Source: Spirosoma sp. KCTC 42546
GTDB taxonomy: Bacteria > Bacteroidota > Bacteroidia > Cytophagales > Spirosomataceae
NCBI RefSeq assembly: GCF_006965485.1
Contig: NZ_CP041360.1
Span: 4,320,501 to 4,384,500 of the forward strand
Reading direction: 5' to 3'
Length of the DNA stretch: 64,000 nucleotides
Position numbers and translations under genes: made by a program. Below the pieces are notes generated by a model. That model saw nothing but the letters and a program-made list of their open reading frames with translations, was not told the DNA's origin and ran no database searches. Shown here in pieces: positions 16,984 through 26,700 of the stretch (its first letter is position 1; each line of letters begins with the position of its first letter).

Positions 16984-17013
16984 TTGGATTTTAGCAAAAA
17001 TTCACTACATTTG
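16984..17013 (+). promoter_or_regulatory. Promoter of rplU-rpmA
   Basis: TTG (16984-16986), a 19-nt spacer and TACATTTG (17006-17013) match the Bacteroidota consensus at every defined position. The predicted start is about 25 nt before the rplU ATG at 17044. This is the best promoter in the window and helps identify the phylum. Confidence 0.82.
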
Positions 17014-17043
17014 CACCCTCATTTCCAATTTCATACACAACAC

Positions 17044-17361
17044 ATGTACGCAATCGTAGAGATCGCAGGGCAGCAATTCAAGATCCAAAAGGGTCGCCAT
17101 ATCTATACCCACCGGTTAGAAGGCGATGTGGACGCTGCACTTGCCTCCGACAAGGTGAAGGTTCTCCTTGTTGATAACGAAGGGAGCATTAGCATCGGTG
17201 CTCCAACTGTCGCAGGAGCGACGGTATCTGCTAAAATCGTCGAACACCTTAAAGGCGAAAAAGTTATCGTCTTCAAGAAGAAGCGTCGGAAAGGATACAA
17301 AAAGAAAAACGGCCACCGTCAGTATTTGACGAAGGTCATGATCGAAGACATAACTCTTTAA
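17044..17361 (+). CDS. rplU: 50S ribosomal protein L21
   Basis: L21 binds 23S rRNA in the large subunit. The protein starts at 17044 (MYAIVEIAGQQFKIQKGRHI, 105 residues), the usual family start. The ORF is open from a TTG at 16984, but that codon is the -33 element of the promoter. The C-terminal basic loop FKKKRRKGYKKKNGHRQ is typical. It is followed 79 nt later by rpmA, the classic partner, but a heptamer hairpin lies between the two. Confidence 0.97.
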   Translation: MYAIVEIAGQQFKIQKGRHIYTHRLEGDVDAALASDKVKVLLVDNEGSISIGAPTVAGATVSAKIVEHLKGEKVIVFKKKRRKGYKKKNGHRQYLTKVMIEDITL

Positions 17362-17368
17362 CATAGTA

Positions 17369-17434
17369 GTTAGGAGCAAGGAGTGAGAATGGCTTACGCG
17401 TCAGCAACTCCCCGCTCCTAACTCCTGACTCCTT
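17369..17434. repeat. Heptamer-arm hairpin element C, between rplU and rpmA
   Basis: The left arm has AGGAGCA and AGGAGTG words (17372-17385). The right arm has the complements of GGGAGTT, AGGAGCG, AGGAGTT and AGGAGTC-like words (17406-17434). The centre GGCTTACGCGTCAGC (17391-17405) is a loop-less version of the core seen in elements A and B. The arms are unequal and imperfect. Confidence 0.75.
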
Positions 17435-17440
17435 AAAAAA

Positions 17441-17743
17441 ATGGCACACAAGAAAGGTGTAGGTAGTTCCAAAAACGGCCGCGATTCGCACAGCAAGCGG
17501 CTGGGTGTTAAGTTATTCGGCGGTCAATCGGCCATTGCCGGCAATATCATCGTCCGCCAGCGCGGTACAAAACACCATCCTGGCAAAAACGTTGGACTGG
17601 GCAAAGATTATACACTATTTGCTCTGGTAGCAGGTACCGTGAAATTCCGTCCAGGTCGCGATAGCCGCTCGTATGTAGATATCATTCCAGCTGGCCCGTC
17701 GGCAGTTGAAACTGCTCCTGTAGCTGAAGTAGCTGTAGCCTAG
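17441..17743 (+). CDS. rpmA: 50S ribosomal protein L27
   Basis: L27 reaches the peptidyl-transferase centre. The sequence [20 protein letters not shown] followed by LGVKLFGGQ is the family signature, with [20 protein letters not shown] in the middle. At 100 residues it is slightly longer than the usual ~85 because of an Ala/Val/Glu-rich tail ([14 protein letters not shown]), a common feature in this phylum. It is cotranscribed with rplU from the promoter at 16984. A terminator at 17790-17829 follows. Confidence 0.97.
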   Translation: MAHKKGVGSSKNGRDSHSKRLGVKLFGGQSAIAGNIIVRQRGTKHHPGKNVGLGKDYTLFALVAGTVKFRPGRDSRSYVDIIPAGPSAVETAPVAEVAVA

Positions 17744-17789
17744 TCAGGCACTTTTAAGCTTATAAGGTTTTAAAATCGCCCAGGCTTAA

Positions 17790-17829
17790 CGAAAAAACCC
17801 GTTTAACATTAGTTGAACGGGTTTTTTCG
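17790..17829 (+). terminator. Rho-independent terminator after rpmA
   Basis: An inverted repeat with CGAAAAAACCCGTT on the left and AACGGGTTTTTTCG on the right, loop of about a dozen bases, ending in six T. It is suited to stop transcription in both directions. Confidence 0.85.
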
Positions 17830-17914
17830 TATAGAAAAACTAAAAAAACGGCTCGACTGTTACGTCTGTACAACTACTGGTCGATGTGCTGGTAAACTGA
17901 AAACGTTCCTGACA

Positions 17915-18517
17915 ATGAATCCAACGCTAAACCGTCCCGTATCTATTTTTACGGAAGGCAGCCCTAACCCGAACTCCATGAAGTTCGTGGTTAATTTTGA
18001 ACTTGTACCTACTGGGCTTACATTCGATTATGCTACACCGGGTGATGCCCTTCTTGAAGGGAAAGCATCACCTTTAGCCGTGGCGCTCTTCGGCTTTGAG
18101 TTTGTACGTCGTGTCTTTATTTCGGGAAATTTTGTAACCGTCACGAAAGATGATGAGACCGATTGGGACGAGGTTCTGTTTGAGGTCAAACTCTTCCTTA
18201 AAGAATATTTCGGTGAGCAGAAGCCTGTTTTCTCGCAGCGGACGATGGATACCAACACCACGAAACTGGATATGGATTCTGAAACCGTACAGAAAATAAA
18301 AGCGGTGCTGGATCAGTATATCAAACCCGCCGTTGAATCCGATGGAGGAGCTATTAGTTTCTATTCCTTCGATGAGCCCAGCGGCACCGTAAAAGTTCTT
18401 TTACAAGGATCTTGCAGCGGTTGTCCATCATCTACCCTTACCCTCAAAGCAGGCATTGAAAACCTTCTGACTCGTTTGGTGCCTGAAGTTAAATTAGTAG
18501 AGGCCGAAGGGGTATAA
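17915..18517 (+). CDS. Nfu-type iron-sulfur cluster carrier (NifU C-terminal domain)
   Basis: A 200-residue protein with an N-terminal Nfu_N domain (SPNPNSMKFVVNFEL near residues 17-31) and a C-terminal NifU-like domain carrying the cluster-binding CxxC in LLQGSCSGCPSSTLTLK. It would accept and hand over Fe-S clusters to target proteins. I start at 17915 (MNPTLNRPVSIFTEG). The upstream 34 in-frame residues come out of the rpmA terminator and are not family-like. It converges with the next gene across a 54-nt perfect palindrome. Confidence 0.9.
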   Translation: MNPTLNRPVSIFTEGSPNPNSMKFVVNFELVPTGLTFDYATPGDALLEGKASPLAVALFGFEFVRRVFISGNFVTVTKDDETDWDEVLFEVKLFLKEYFGEQKPVFSQRTMDTNTTKLDMDSETVQKIKAVLDQYIKPAVESDGGAISFYSFDEPSGTVKVLLQGSCSGCPSSTLTLKAGIENLLTRLVPEVKLVEAEGV

Positions 18518-18534
18518 GCCTATAGAATCACAAG

Positions 18535-18588
18535 CTGTCAATAGAAAAACGCTATCAGCCTGGGCTGATAGCGTTTTTCTATTGACAG
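18535..18588. terminator. Bidirectional terminator, 26-bp perfect stem
   Basis: Positions 18535-18560 are exactly complementary to 18563-18588 with only two unpaired bases at the centre. A run of A on the left arm and a run of T on the right are within the stem, so it can terminate both the Nfu gene and the convergent gene at 18591. A stem this long is unusual for a simple terminator. Confidence 0.88.
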
Positions 18589-18590
18589 TG

Positions 18591-19529
18591 TTAGCGTCCA
18601 ATGGGGGGACATTTAATGCCGCTCCCCGGAAGTACATAATGAATTGTGATCTGCGTAAGCAGATAGGAGTCATTGCCAGCCAGTCCTCGTCTCACCTCTG
18701 TAGGGACTGCATACAGCGTATTCAAGGCTGTAGTCCGATCGCTTCCTGTACGGGCAGCAATGACTTCGTTACGTCGGTCAGCAAACGTAGCCGACAGGGC
18801 CTTGGGCAAGTCAGCTGGGTTTGGATAAAGGCCGCCTACATCGTCTAAGTAATCAGTAAACGTATACCGAAAGCTAATTTCTGCGGCCAGGTTCAGGCTT
18901 TCGGTGAGTTGCCATCGGATACCGGCTCCGGCGGGTATCGCTACTGTAAGGAGTGAGTACGGTTTGGCATAACCGGGTTGGCCCTGTCCTTCTGTACCCA
19001 ACGGCTGTAAGGCTACCCAATCGCCAAGTGACCCATCCGCATTAACGGGCATACGCGCTTTTGGATTATGCGCTACCAAGGCTACACCCAGCGTTAGGTA
19101 AGGCGTAACCGCAGGGCGCTGATTGGGCTTACGTCCTTCCGACTGGAATTGGTATATCCCACTAAATGCCAGTTCTTTCAGGTCATTACGAAAATGCAGA
19201 TTCCGTTGAAACTGTATCGGATGCAGGTTTGGTTCATCCTTGTTGAACGAGTAATCATCTCCAGCCAATCGTACTACAGTAAAGGATGCCCGAGCGGAAA
19301 AATGGGGGCTAAGATGACGAATAAAACTCCCCCCGAGATTCCAGCGGGGCAGGAGCGAAAAACTTTGAAACGTTTGGCTGGGAGGAGACAGATCACCTAA
19401 ATAAATAGAAGCTCCTCCGCCTAATCCAACTTCAGAATACGGGATAAATTGTGAGTTCCCGCGACGCTGTGCCTGGACATTCGATAGACAAAACAGCACT
19501 AGAAAAAGGAGAGTCAATAAAAATTTCAT
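18591..19529 (-). CDS. DUF6089-like outer-membrane protein
   Basis: A 312-residue secreted protein with signal peptide MKFLLTLLFLVLFCLSNVQAQ. The start of the mature part (YSEVGLGGGASIYLGDLSP) is the hallmark of the DUF6089 family, predicted eight-stranded barrels found in Bacteroidota outer membranes. The body alternates hydrophobic strands (FSARASFTVVRLAG, LNLAAEISFRYTFTDYLDD). The C-terminal strand is QITIHYVLPG with a short tail. No function is known. It lies alone, convergent with the Nfu gene. Confidence 0.75.
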   Translation of the reverse strand: MKFLLTLLFLVLFCLSNVQAQRRGNSQFIPYSEVGLGGGASIYLGDLSPPSQTFQSFSLLPRWNLGGSFIRHLSPHFSARASFTVVRLAGDDYSFNKDEPNLHPIQFQRNLHFRNDLKELAFSGIYQFQSEGRKPNQRPAVTPYLTLGVALVAHNPKARMPVNADGSLGDWVALQPLGTEGQGQPGYAKPYSLLTVAIPAGAGIRWQLTESLNLAAEISFRYTFTDYLDDVGGLYPNPADLPKALSATFADRRNEVIAARTGSDRTTALNTLYAVPTEVRRGLAGNDSYLLTQITIHYVLPGSGIKCPPIGR

Positions 19530-19903
19530 GTACGTACAATTCGGTAGGTATCCAAATAACGTAAAATAGCGCCTTATACAGATAAAGTCCGGGAAACTTT
19601 GTTGTGAATTAGTCCAACATCAAGTGGAAGAAATGGGGTGCCTCGTTCTCGGTATAGGAACGTAGCCTTCTAGTATGGGCTGGGAATTGGTACAATTGGT
19701 GGTTTACTGATATTGTTGGTAGCCGTTTGCGAGTATTTACCATTATTTCCCCTACGAAACGTACAAGTATCAGCACCACTTACTTAGGGAAACTTATCAC
19801 CCCAATCTTTACCGATCAATCAAAATAAATCCGTCTCGATCTAACCCTGGCGTCGGAATTGCGTTTCATTTGTAGAACGCTTTTTCATTCATTTATTCAC
19901 TAC
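19530..19903. other. Divergent intergenic region (374 nt)
   Basis: This gap separates two divergent outer-membrane protein genes. I see a near-consensus -7 box TTCATTTG at 19865-19872 (one mismatch) before the plus-strand gene, but no matching TTG at the right distance. No RNA gene, repeat array or ORF with family features is visible. Confidence 0.5.
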
Positions 19904-21328
19904 ATGAAGTATTTGCTCAGTTTAGGGCTGTTTTTGCTCCTAGCAACATCAGGTTTTACCCAAAATCTTCTTGGTATTTCAACCAGCCGGTATGGCGGAA
20001 CAAACCGATTGTACATAAACCCCGCTTTAGCCGCTGATTCACCGTCCAAACTTTACGTAAACGTATTTACAGGCAATGGACACGTTGATAACAACTACGT
20101 ACGCTACCAGGCACCGTTTTCATTACTTAGCCTGATAGCTGGGACTGTGCCCGCTCAGTATAAAAATGCAAGTGGCACTATTAAATTTGAAAAAGAGTAC
20201 ACCCAGGAAACATTGAACGGCAGAACTAAGAACGGGACAATTTGGGGTGAAATCCGTGGGCCTTCACTTTTGATACGAGCGGGTTCAGGTGGCGCATTTG
20301 CCATAACAACCCGCTTTAGGGGCGTTGCTCAGGTAGTTGGCGCATCGGAGAACCTACTCTCGGCCGTTCGGGCTAGTTTAAACGATGGGGCCTTATACAG
20401 CATTCCTAGTAACGATAATAAATTCAATGCCAATACCAATACGTATGCCGAGTTGGGTCTTACCTATGCGGGAACTGTTATGGAGGGCGATGGGCGAAGA
20501 CTCCTGCTTGGGGCCACTGCCAAATTTTTGTTGGGATATAATGCCCAACAGTTAATTAATCGGGGTTTGAACTACAGAATTATAGAGGATCCGGCCAATG
20601 CAAATAGTGCCCTACTGGAAGTCAATAAACTAGACGCGACCTTTGCTTATACAACCTTCCTTCAGAACCGTAGTTTGACCCCCTCAACCCTGTTTAGCAC
20701 ATCAGTACCCGGCCGTGGCTTGGGCTTCGATTTGGGTCTGACGTATATAGACCAGTATGATGCGGAAAGTCCGAAATTACAATTGGGTTTGGCTGTTACC
20801 GATATTGGCGGATTAACGTATCAAGGCCAGACATATACGTATACCAATATCGGCGCGAATCCAGTCAACTTCAGAAGTAGCGATTTTAATAACCTCAATG
20901 GAACCGGTTCGATCATTGAGGTTATTCAAAACAAATTAAACACTGGTCGAACTCCCGACAGTAATACATTCAGGGCGGGCCTCCCAACCTCCCTTAATCT
21001 TACCGCCGATTATCAATTGCCCGGCGGTTTTGGAATAAACCTGACCTACCTGCAGGACGTTCGGGCGGTGCAGGCAGCCTCTATCCATCAACCTTCCCTG
21101 CTGGCAGTCACCCCCCGCTATGATGTGCGATGGCTCAGTTTAGCCTTACCCGTTGCCTACCTAAATGGCGGGTTAACTGCTGGGGCGTCAATACGTGTAG
21201 GGCCGGGCTGGTTGGGTACAGATAATTTCCTGGGCTTAGTGGGGACCAAGTCCAACGGTATCCAACCCCGCGGGCTGGATATCTATGCTGGCCTCGCCTT
21301 TGGAATCGGACGTTTGGATGAAGAGTAA
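19904..21328 (+). CDS. DUF5723-like outer-membrane protein
   Basis: A 474-residue protein starting at 19904 with signal peptide MKYLLSLGLFLLLATSGFTQ; the in-frame extension back to 19859 lacks a signal. The mature N-terminus (NLLGISTSRYGGTNRLYINP) and the repeated Gly/aromatic strands fit the DUF5723 family of Bacteroidota barrels, distantly like FadL/PorV-type proteins. The role is not known. It is followed by a nonamer hairpin, then recG. Confidence 0.72.
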   Translation: MKYLLSLGLFLLLATSGFTQNLLGISTSRYGGTNRLYINPALAADSPSKLYVNVFTGNGHVDNNYVRYQAPFSLLSLIAGTVPAQYKNASGTIKFEKEYTQETLNGRTKNGTIWGEIRGPSLLIRAGSGGAFAITTRFRGVAQVVGASENLLSAVRASLNDGALYSIPSNDNKFNANTNTYAELGLTYAGTVMEGDGRRLLLGATAKFLLGYNAQQLINRGLNYRIIEDPANANSALLEVNKLDATFAYTTFLQNRSLTPSTLFSTSVPGRGLGFDLGLTYIDQYDAESPKLQLGLAVTDIGGLTYQGQTYTYTNIGANPVNFRSSDFNNLNGTGSIIEVIQNKLNTGRTPDSNTFRAGLPTSLNLTADYQLPGGFGINLTYLQDVRAVQAASIHQPSLLAVTPRYDVRWLSLALPVAYLNGGLTAGASIRVGPGWLGTDNFLGLVGTKSNGIQPRGLDIYAGLAFGIGRLDEE

Positions 21329-21332
21329 TTTA

Positions 21333-21456
21333 GTGGAGTAAGTGAAGTAGGTGGAGTGAGTGCAGTATGTGAAGTGAGTAAAACGAATTGGCCTTACTCG
21401 ACTCATTCCACTTACTGCACTCACTCCACCTACTTCACTTACCCCACCCACTCCAC
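21333..21456. repeat. Nonamer-arm hairpin element before recG
   Basis: The left arm consists of five 9-nt words of form GTGNAGTNN (21333-21377). The right arm consists of seven words of the complementary form, NNACTNCAC with a few substitutions (21394-21456). The phase is kept throughout both arms, but the word number is unequal (5 against 7). It fills the gap between the DUF5723-like gene and recG. Confidence 0.85.
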
Positions 21457-21525
21457 ATCATTTCCAATAGAAATCCGTATTTTTGGTCAAATCCTGCCAA
21501 TAAACTGGGGTTTACCGGGTCTGTT

Positions 21526-23634
21526 ATGACCGAACGAGCTACTTTTTTCGACACACCGCTAGTATACCTGAAAGGGTTAGGACCGCAGCGTACGGAACTG
21601 CTCAATAAAGAGTTGAACCTGTTTACCTACGGTGACTTAATTCAATACTACCCCTTTCGCTACGATGACCGATCCCGATTTTATACCGTCAGCGAACTGA
21701 TGGATTCGATGCCTTCTGCTCAGATACGCGGGCGTCTGCGCGACTGGTATCTGGAAGGTGAAGGTTCAAAAAAGCGCTTAGTTGCCACGTTTACGGACGG
21801 AACCGGCTCGCTGAGTCTCGTCTGGTTTCAGGGCATCACGTACATTGAGAAAATTCTCCGGCGTGACGGCGAATACGTTGCCTACGGCAAACCACAGTCA
21901 TTTAACGGGCAGTTTAGTATTATCCATCCTGAACTGGAAAATGCGAATACCGCTTCGGAAACCGAGCCCGGCTTTTTCCCGGTATATAACCTGACTGAAA
22001 AACTCCGCAAACGACATCTCGACAGCAAAGTCCTTGGCAAGGTGATGCGGATACTGCTGGAACTATCCTGGCAACACATTCACGAAACCCTGCCCGATTC
22101 GCTTGTTCAGCAATACCGGCTCATCGGGAAACGGGAGGCTATGTGGAATATTCACCTGCCCCAAAATCAGGCCTGGTTGAAGCAGGCCCAACGGCGACTG
22201 AAATTTGAGGAATTGTTCTACAACCAGCTCCGACTGATCAAGAATAAACTCATTCAGAAAGAGGAGTTTCCGGGTCAGGTATTCCGGGATACATCGCTGA
22301 TGAAGCACTTTTATAACGAGCTGCTACCCTTTGAATTGACGGGGGCACAACAGCGCGTTATTAAGGAAATCTATGCTGATTTTCTAACCGGTAAGCAGAT
22401 GAACCGGCTGTTGCAGGGGGATGTGGGAAGCGGCAAAACCATTGTGGCTTTCATTGCCTGTCTGCTGGCTATTGGCAATGGAGCGCAGGCTTGCCTGATG
22501 GCCCCTACCGAAATTCTGGCCGATCAGCATTTTAACGGACTAAAGCCGTTCGCCGATGCCATGGGGCTTAATCTCGGCATTTTAACTGGCTCCACGAACA
22601 AGAAACGCCGGGTAGTCCTGCATGAAGAACTACAATCAGGCAAGATGCACATTCTGGTGGGCACGCACGCCTTGCTCGAAGATGCCGTACAGTACAAAAA
22701 CCTTGGGCTTTGTATCATTGATGAGCAGCACCGTTTTGGCGTTGCACAACGGGCCAAACTCTGGCGGAAGAATGAAGTTGTTCCCCCGCATATTCTGGTC
22801 ATGACCGCTACGCCAATTCCGCGGACGCTGGCCATGACGCTTTATGGCAACCTCGACGTATCCGTTATTGACGAACTGCCGAAAGGTCGAAAACCCATCA
22901 AAACTGTCCATAAATACGATAAACACCGCTCAGAGGTATTTGGATTCATGCGCCAGCAGATTGAATTGGGAAGGCAGGTGTACGTAGTGTATCCCCTCAT
23001 TGAAGAGTCGGAGAAGCTCGATTACAAAGACCTGATGGATGGCTTTGAGAGTATGCAGCGGGCATTTCCTCGTCCAACGTATGAAGTCGGAATGCTCCAT
23101 GGCAAAATGCTTCCTTACGAAAAAGATGACGAGATGAAGCGGTTTCTAAAAATGGAAACCCAGATTTTGGTAGCTACCACTGTCATTGAAGTAGGCGTAA
23201 ATGTACCTAATGCCAGCGTAATGGTCATTGAAAGTGCCGAACGCTTTGGTCTGTCTCAACTGCACCAGCTTCGTGGTCGAGTTGGTCGCGGAGCCGAACA
23301 GTCGTATTGCGTGATGATGACCGGCTACAAACTCAGCAGCGATACCCGTACTCGACTGGAAACGATGGTGCGAACCAACAACGGCTTTGAGATTGCGGAT
23401 GTGGACCTCCAACTGCGCGGCCCCGGCGACCTGACTGGCACACAGCAAAGTGGCGTAATGGATTTGATGATAGCCGATTTAGCCAAAGACGGTGCTATTC
23501 TGGCAGCGGCCCGCGAGTCTGCCCAGGCAATTCTGACTGAAGACCCTGAGCTTTTGCTGCCCCAGCATGCACCTATCCGAAACCACGTAGATAACCTGAA
23601 ACAGAGTGAAAATAACTGGGGAAGGATTTCATAA
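21526..23634 (+). CDS. recG: ATP-dependent DNA helicase RecG
   Basis: RecG remodels stalled replication forks and Holliday junctions. The 702-residue protein starts at 21526 (MTERATFFDTPLVYLKGLGP). It has the wedge/OB domain (about residues 60-160), the helicase motifs LLQGDVGSGKTIVAF (Walker A), IIDEQHRFGVAQR (DEQH box), MTATPIPRTLAMTLYG, and ATTVIEVGVNVPNASVMVIE and QLHQLRGRVGRG in the second RecA domain. The ORF continues upstream to 21388, but that extension reads a hairpin arm as a Leu/His-rich string and is rejected. Length is normal for RecG. Confidence 0.96.
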   Translation: MTERATFFDTPLVYLKGLGPQRTELLNKELNLFTYGDLIQYYPFRYDDRSRFYTVSELMDSMPSAQIRGRLRDWYLEGEGSKKRLVATFTDGTGSLSLVWFQGITYIEKILRRDGEYVAYGKPQSFNGQFSIIHPELENANTASETEPGFFPVYNLTEKLRKRHLDSKVLGKVMRILLELSWQHIHETLPDSLVQQYRLIGKREAMWNIHLPQNQAWLKQAQRRLKFEELFYNQLRLIKNKLIQKEEFPGQVFRDTSLMKHFYNELLPFELTGAQQRVIKEIYADFLTGKQMNRLLQGDVGSGKTIVAFIACLLAIGNGAQACLMAPTEILADQHFNGLKPFADAMGLNLGILTGSTNKKRRVVLHEELQSGKMHILVGTHALLEDAVQYKNLGLCIIDEQHRFGVAQRAKLWRKNEVVPPHILVMTATPIPRTLAMTLYGNLDVSVIDELPKGRKPIKTVHKYDKHRSEVFGFMRQQIELGRQVYVVYPLIEESEKLDYKDLMDGFESMQRAFPRPTYEVGMLHGKMLPYEKDDEMKRFLKMETQILVATTVIEVGVNVPNASVMVIESAERFGLSQLHQLRGRVGRGAEQSYCVMMTGYKLSSDTRTRLETMVRTNNGFEIADVDLQLRGPGDLTGTQQSGVMDLMIADLAKDGAILAAARESAQAILTEDPELLLPQHAPIRNHVDNLKQSENNWGRIS

Positions 23635-23798
23635 AATATATTATTAACCTCCAAACTTCCTCTAAAATAATATGAATATACCATGTTTTATTTAAAATAT
23701 TGTTAAAAAACAGTCGATATTGAGTAATATTTGATAAGTAAAAACCCCTGAGTAGTAAGCTTTCCCTGTTGTTACAAACCCCTATACAGGTTAAGCTT

Positions 23799-26700
23799 AT
23801 GCAAAAAGAATGTACACACCAGAAGGTCTTCTTTCTACGAGATGACACCTTCCTAACCAATGCGATCCGACCCAGGCGAATCGCGTTCTGTTCTCTCCTC
23901 CTGTTCAGTTTATTTTGCTCGATAGGCGCTTTTGCTCAGTCGAAGCTAACGGGCAAAGTGATTGATGCGCAGGGCTTAGCTCTGCCAGGTGTTAGTATTG
24001 TGGTGAAAGGAACCACTACCGGTACGGTTACCTCCGCTGATGGTGGTTACACACTGAATCTGGCACGAGGCACCGAAACGCTTGTGTTTTCCTACATCGG
24101 CTATGTAAGCCAGGAAATCGCTGTGGCTGGCCGAAGCTCACTTGACGTCACGATGGCTTCCGACGACAAAATGTTGAATGAAGTTGTTGTCGTGGGTTAT
24201 GGTGAGCAGAAAAAAGAAACCGTAACGGGAGCCGTAGCCACGGTAAAAGGAACCGATCTGATCAAGTCACCAGCCGTAAACCTGAGTAATTCCATTGCGG
24301 GCCGGATGCCAGGCGTTATTGCCACAAATTCCAGTGGTCAACCAGGGAATGACGGTGCTGCCATTCGGATTCGTGGGTCAAACACCCTGGGAAATAACGA
24401 TGCTCTGATCGTTATTGATGGTGTACCCGCCCGGGCCGGGGGTATTGATCGCCTGAATCCGGCTGATATCGAAAGCATGTCGGTTCTGAAAGATGCCTCG
24501 GCAGCTATCTATGGTTCGCGGGCGGCCAACGGGGTAATTCTGGTAACGACCAAACGGGGTAAAAGCGGTAAACCGGAGTTGTCATACAGCTTCAATCAGG
24601 GCTTTGCTCAACCAACTGTTATTCCCAAGATGGCATCAGCGGCCGAATATGCTCAGTTGAATAACGAGATTAATCTGTATAACAACCTGCCTTCGCAGTA
24701 TTGGAAAGATGCTAATGCAGCATTCAATACTACGGGAAGTTACACCCGGCCCGACAATGGAGCTATTGTTAAAGCCGCTTACTCTCCCGATGATATCAAG
24801 AAGTTTCAGGATGGTTCAGACCCCTGGGGACACCCAAATACTGACTGGTTCGGCGCAGCTCTAAAAACCTGGTCGCCCCAAGTGAGGCACACATTGCAAT
24901 TGGTGGGTGGTTCGGAAAATATCAAATATCTGACCTCCGTCAATTACCAAAACCAGGATGGCTACTACAATAAATCGGCTACAGGTTATAAGCAATACGA
25001 CTTCCGCCTGAATCTGGATGCCAAAATCAGTAAGTATATTAATCTGGTTACGGGTGTGGTGGGCCGTCAGGAGAATAGGTTCAATCCAACGGTAGACCCA
25101 GGGGCTATTTTCCGGATGCTCATGCGGGGCTATCCAAACAAACCCGCTTTCTGGCCAAATGGGCTACCTGCTCCTGATATCGAGAATGGACAACAGCCCG
25201 TACTAGTCACGACCGATGCAACAGGTTATAACAGAGACACACGCTATTATGTGCAAAGTAACGCCAGTATTAATATTACGAACCCCTGGATTCCAGGGTT
25301 AAAGTTAACTGGTAGCGTAGCGTTAGATAAGTACATCCAGCAGGGTAAAACCTGGCAAACTCCGTGGTTCGTTTATAGCTGGGATTATACCTCCTACGAC
25401 CCAACCACAAAGGAACCGCTTCTTCAGCGCGTACAGAAAGGACCAGCTCAGGCAACGCTTAACCAGTACACAAACGATCAGTTCAACTCGTTGCTTTCCG
25501 GTATCTTGTCTTATGACCGCACTTTTGGGGCAAATCATGCCGTTACGCTGTTGGCCGGTATTACCAAAGAGCAATCTAATTCAAACGGTTTCCGAGGTTT
25601 CCGCCAGTACTTTAACTCGACGGCTATTGATCAGTTATTTGCCGGGGGGAGTTCCCAACAGGTTGCCACCAATGATCCAACTCAAACACCAATCTGGCAA
25701 CGGGCTCGCATGAGTTACTTCGGTCGGGCCGCCTACAATTACAAAGAGAAATATCTGGCCGAATTCCTGTGGCGGTACGATGGGTCGTACATGTTCCCCG
25801 CTTCAAGCCGATGGGGTTTCTTCCCCGGTGTAACAGCGGGCTGGCGTATCTCAGAAGAAGATTTCTTCAAGAAAGCCCTACCAGTAGTTAGCTCCCTGAA
25901 ACTGCGGGCATCCTGGGGCCAGTTGGGTAACGATCAGGTATATTTCAATAATACCCTGCGCGAATATGATTACTTGCCAACGTATGCCTACGGCGACCGC
26001 GTCAACTCGAACTGGGGCTATGTCATAAATAACCAGGTTTCGCAAACGCTCTACGAAAATGGTGTTCCCAACACGTCTCTAACCTGGGAAGTAGCCAACA
26101 ATTCGGACATTGGTCTGGAAGGCTCTCTGCTCAACGGGAAGGTGTTCTTCGAATTCGACGTGTTTCAGAATAAACGGTCGAATATCCTGTGGCGCAAGAG
26201 TGCGTCTATCCCGCAAACAACGGGTGCCACCTTACCCGCTACCAACATCGGTAAGGTTACCAACAAGGGTTATGAATTCCGGGTTGGCTATAATGGACAG
26301 GCTGGCGACTTGAAATACAGCGTCAGCGTGAATGGTGGCTACGCCAAGAATGAAATTACGTTCTGGGATGAAACGCCAGGTGCCCCAGAGTGGCAGCGTT
26401 CAACGGGTAAACCCATTCCATCTGATGTAAATAACCCCAACAATGCCAATGGTACGCTCCTCTATCAGTACGATGGCATTTTTAGTACACAGGCCGAAAT
26501 TGATGCCAATAAACTGGATTACAGCGGTGTAGGTGCGAGTCTGTTACGCCCTGGTGATATGAAGCTGAAGGATATCAACGGTGATGGTAAGATCAATGGT
26601 GACGATCGTGTACGGGCCGACCGCAACAACCAGCCTCGTTTTCAGGGTGGTTTGAATGCCAGTGTTCGGTACAAAAACTTCGACCTCAGCATCCTCTTAC

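Noticed and set aside
16984..17043. Extended L21 start at TTG 16984
   Set aside because: This TTG is the -33 element of the promoter and the extension is absent from L21 proteins.
21388..21525. Leu/His-rich N-terminal extension of RecG
   Set aside because: It is the translation of a nonamer hairpin arm; RecG homologues begin near 21526.
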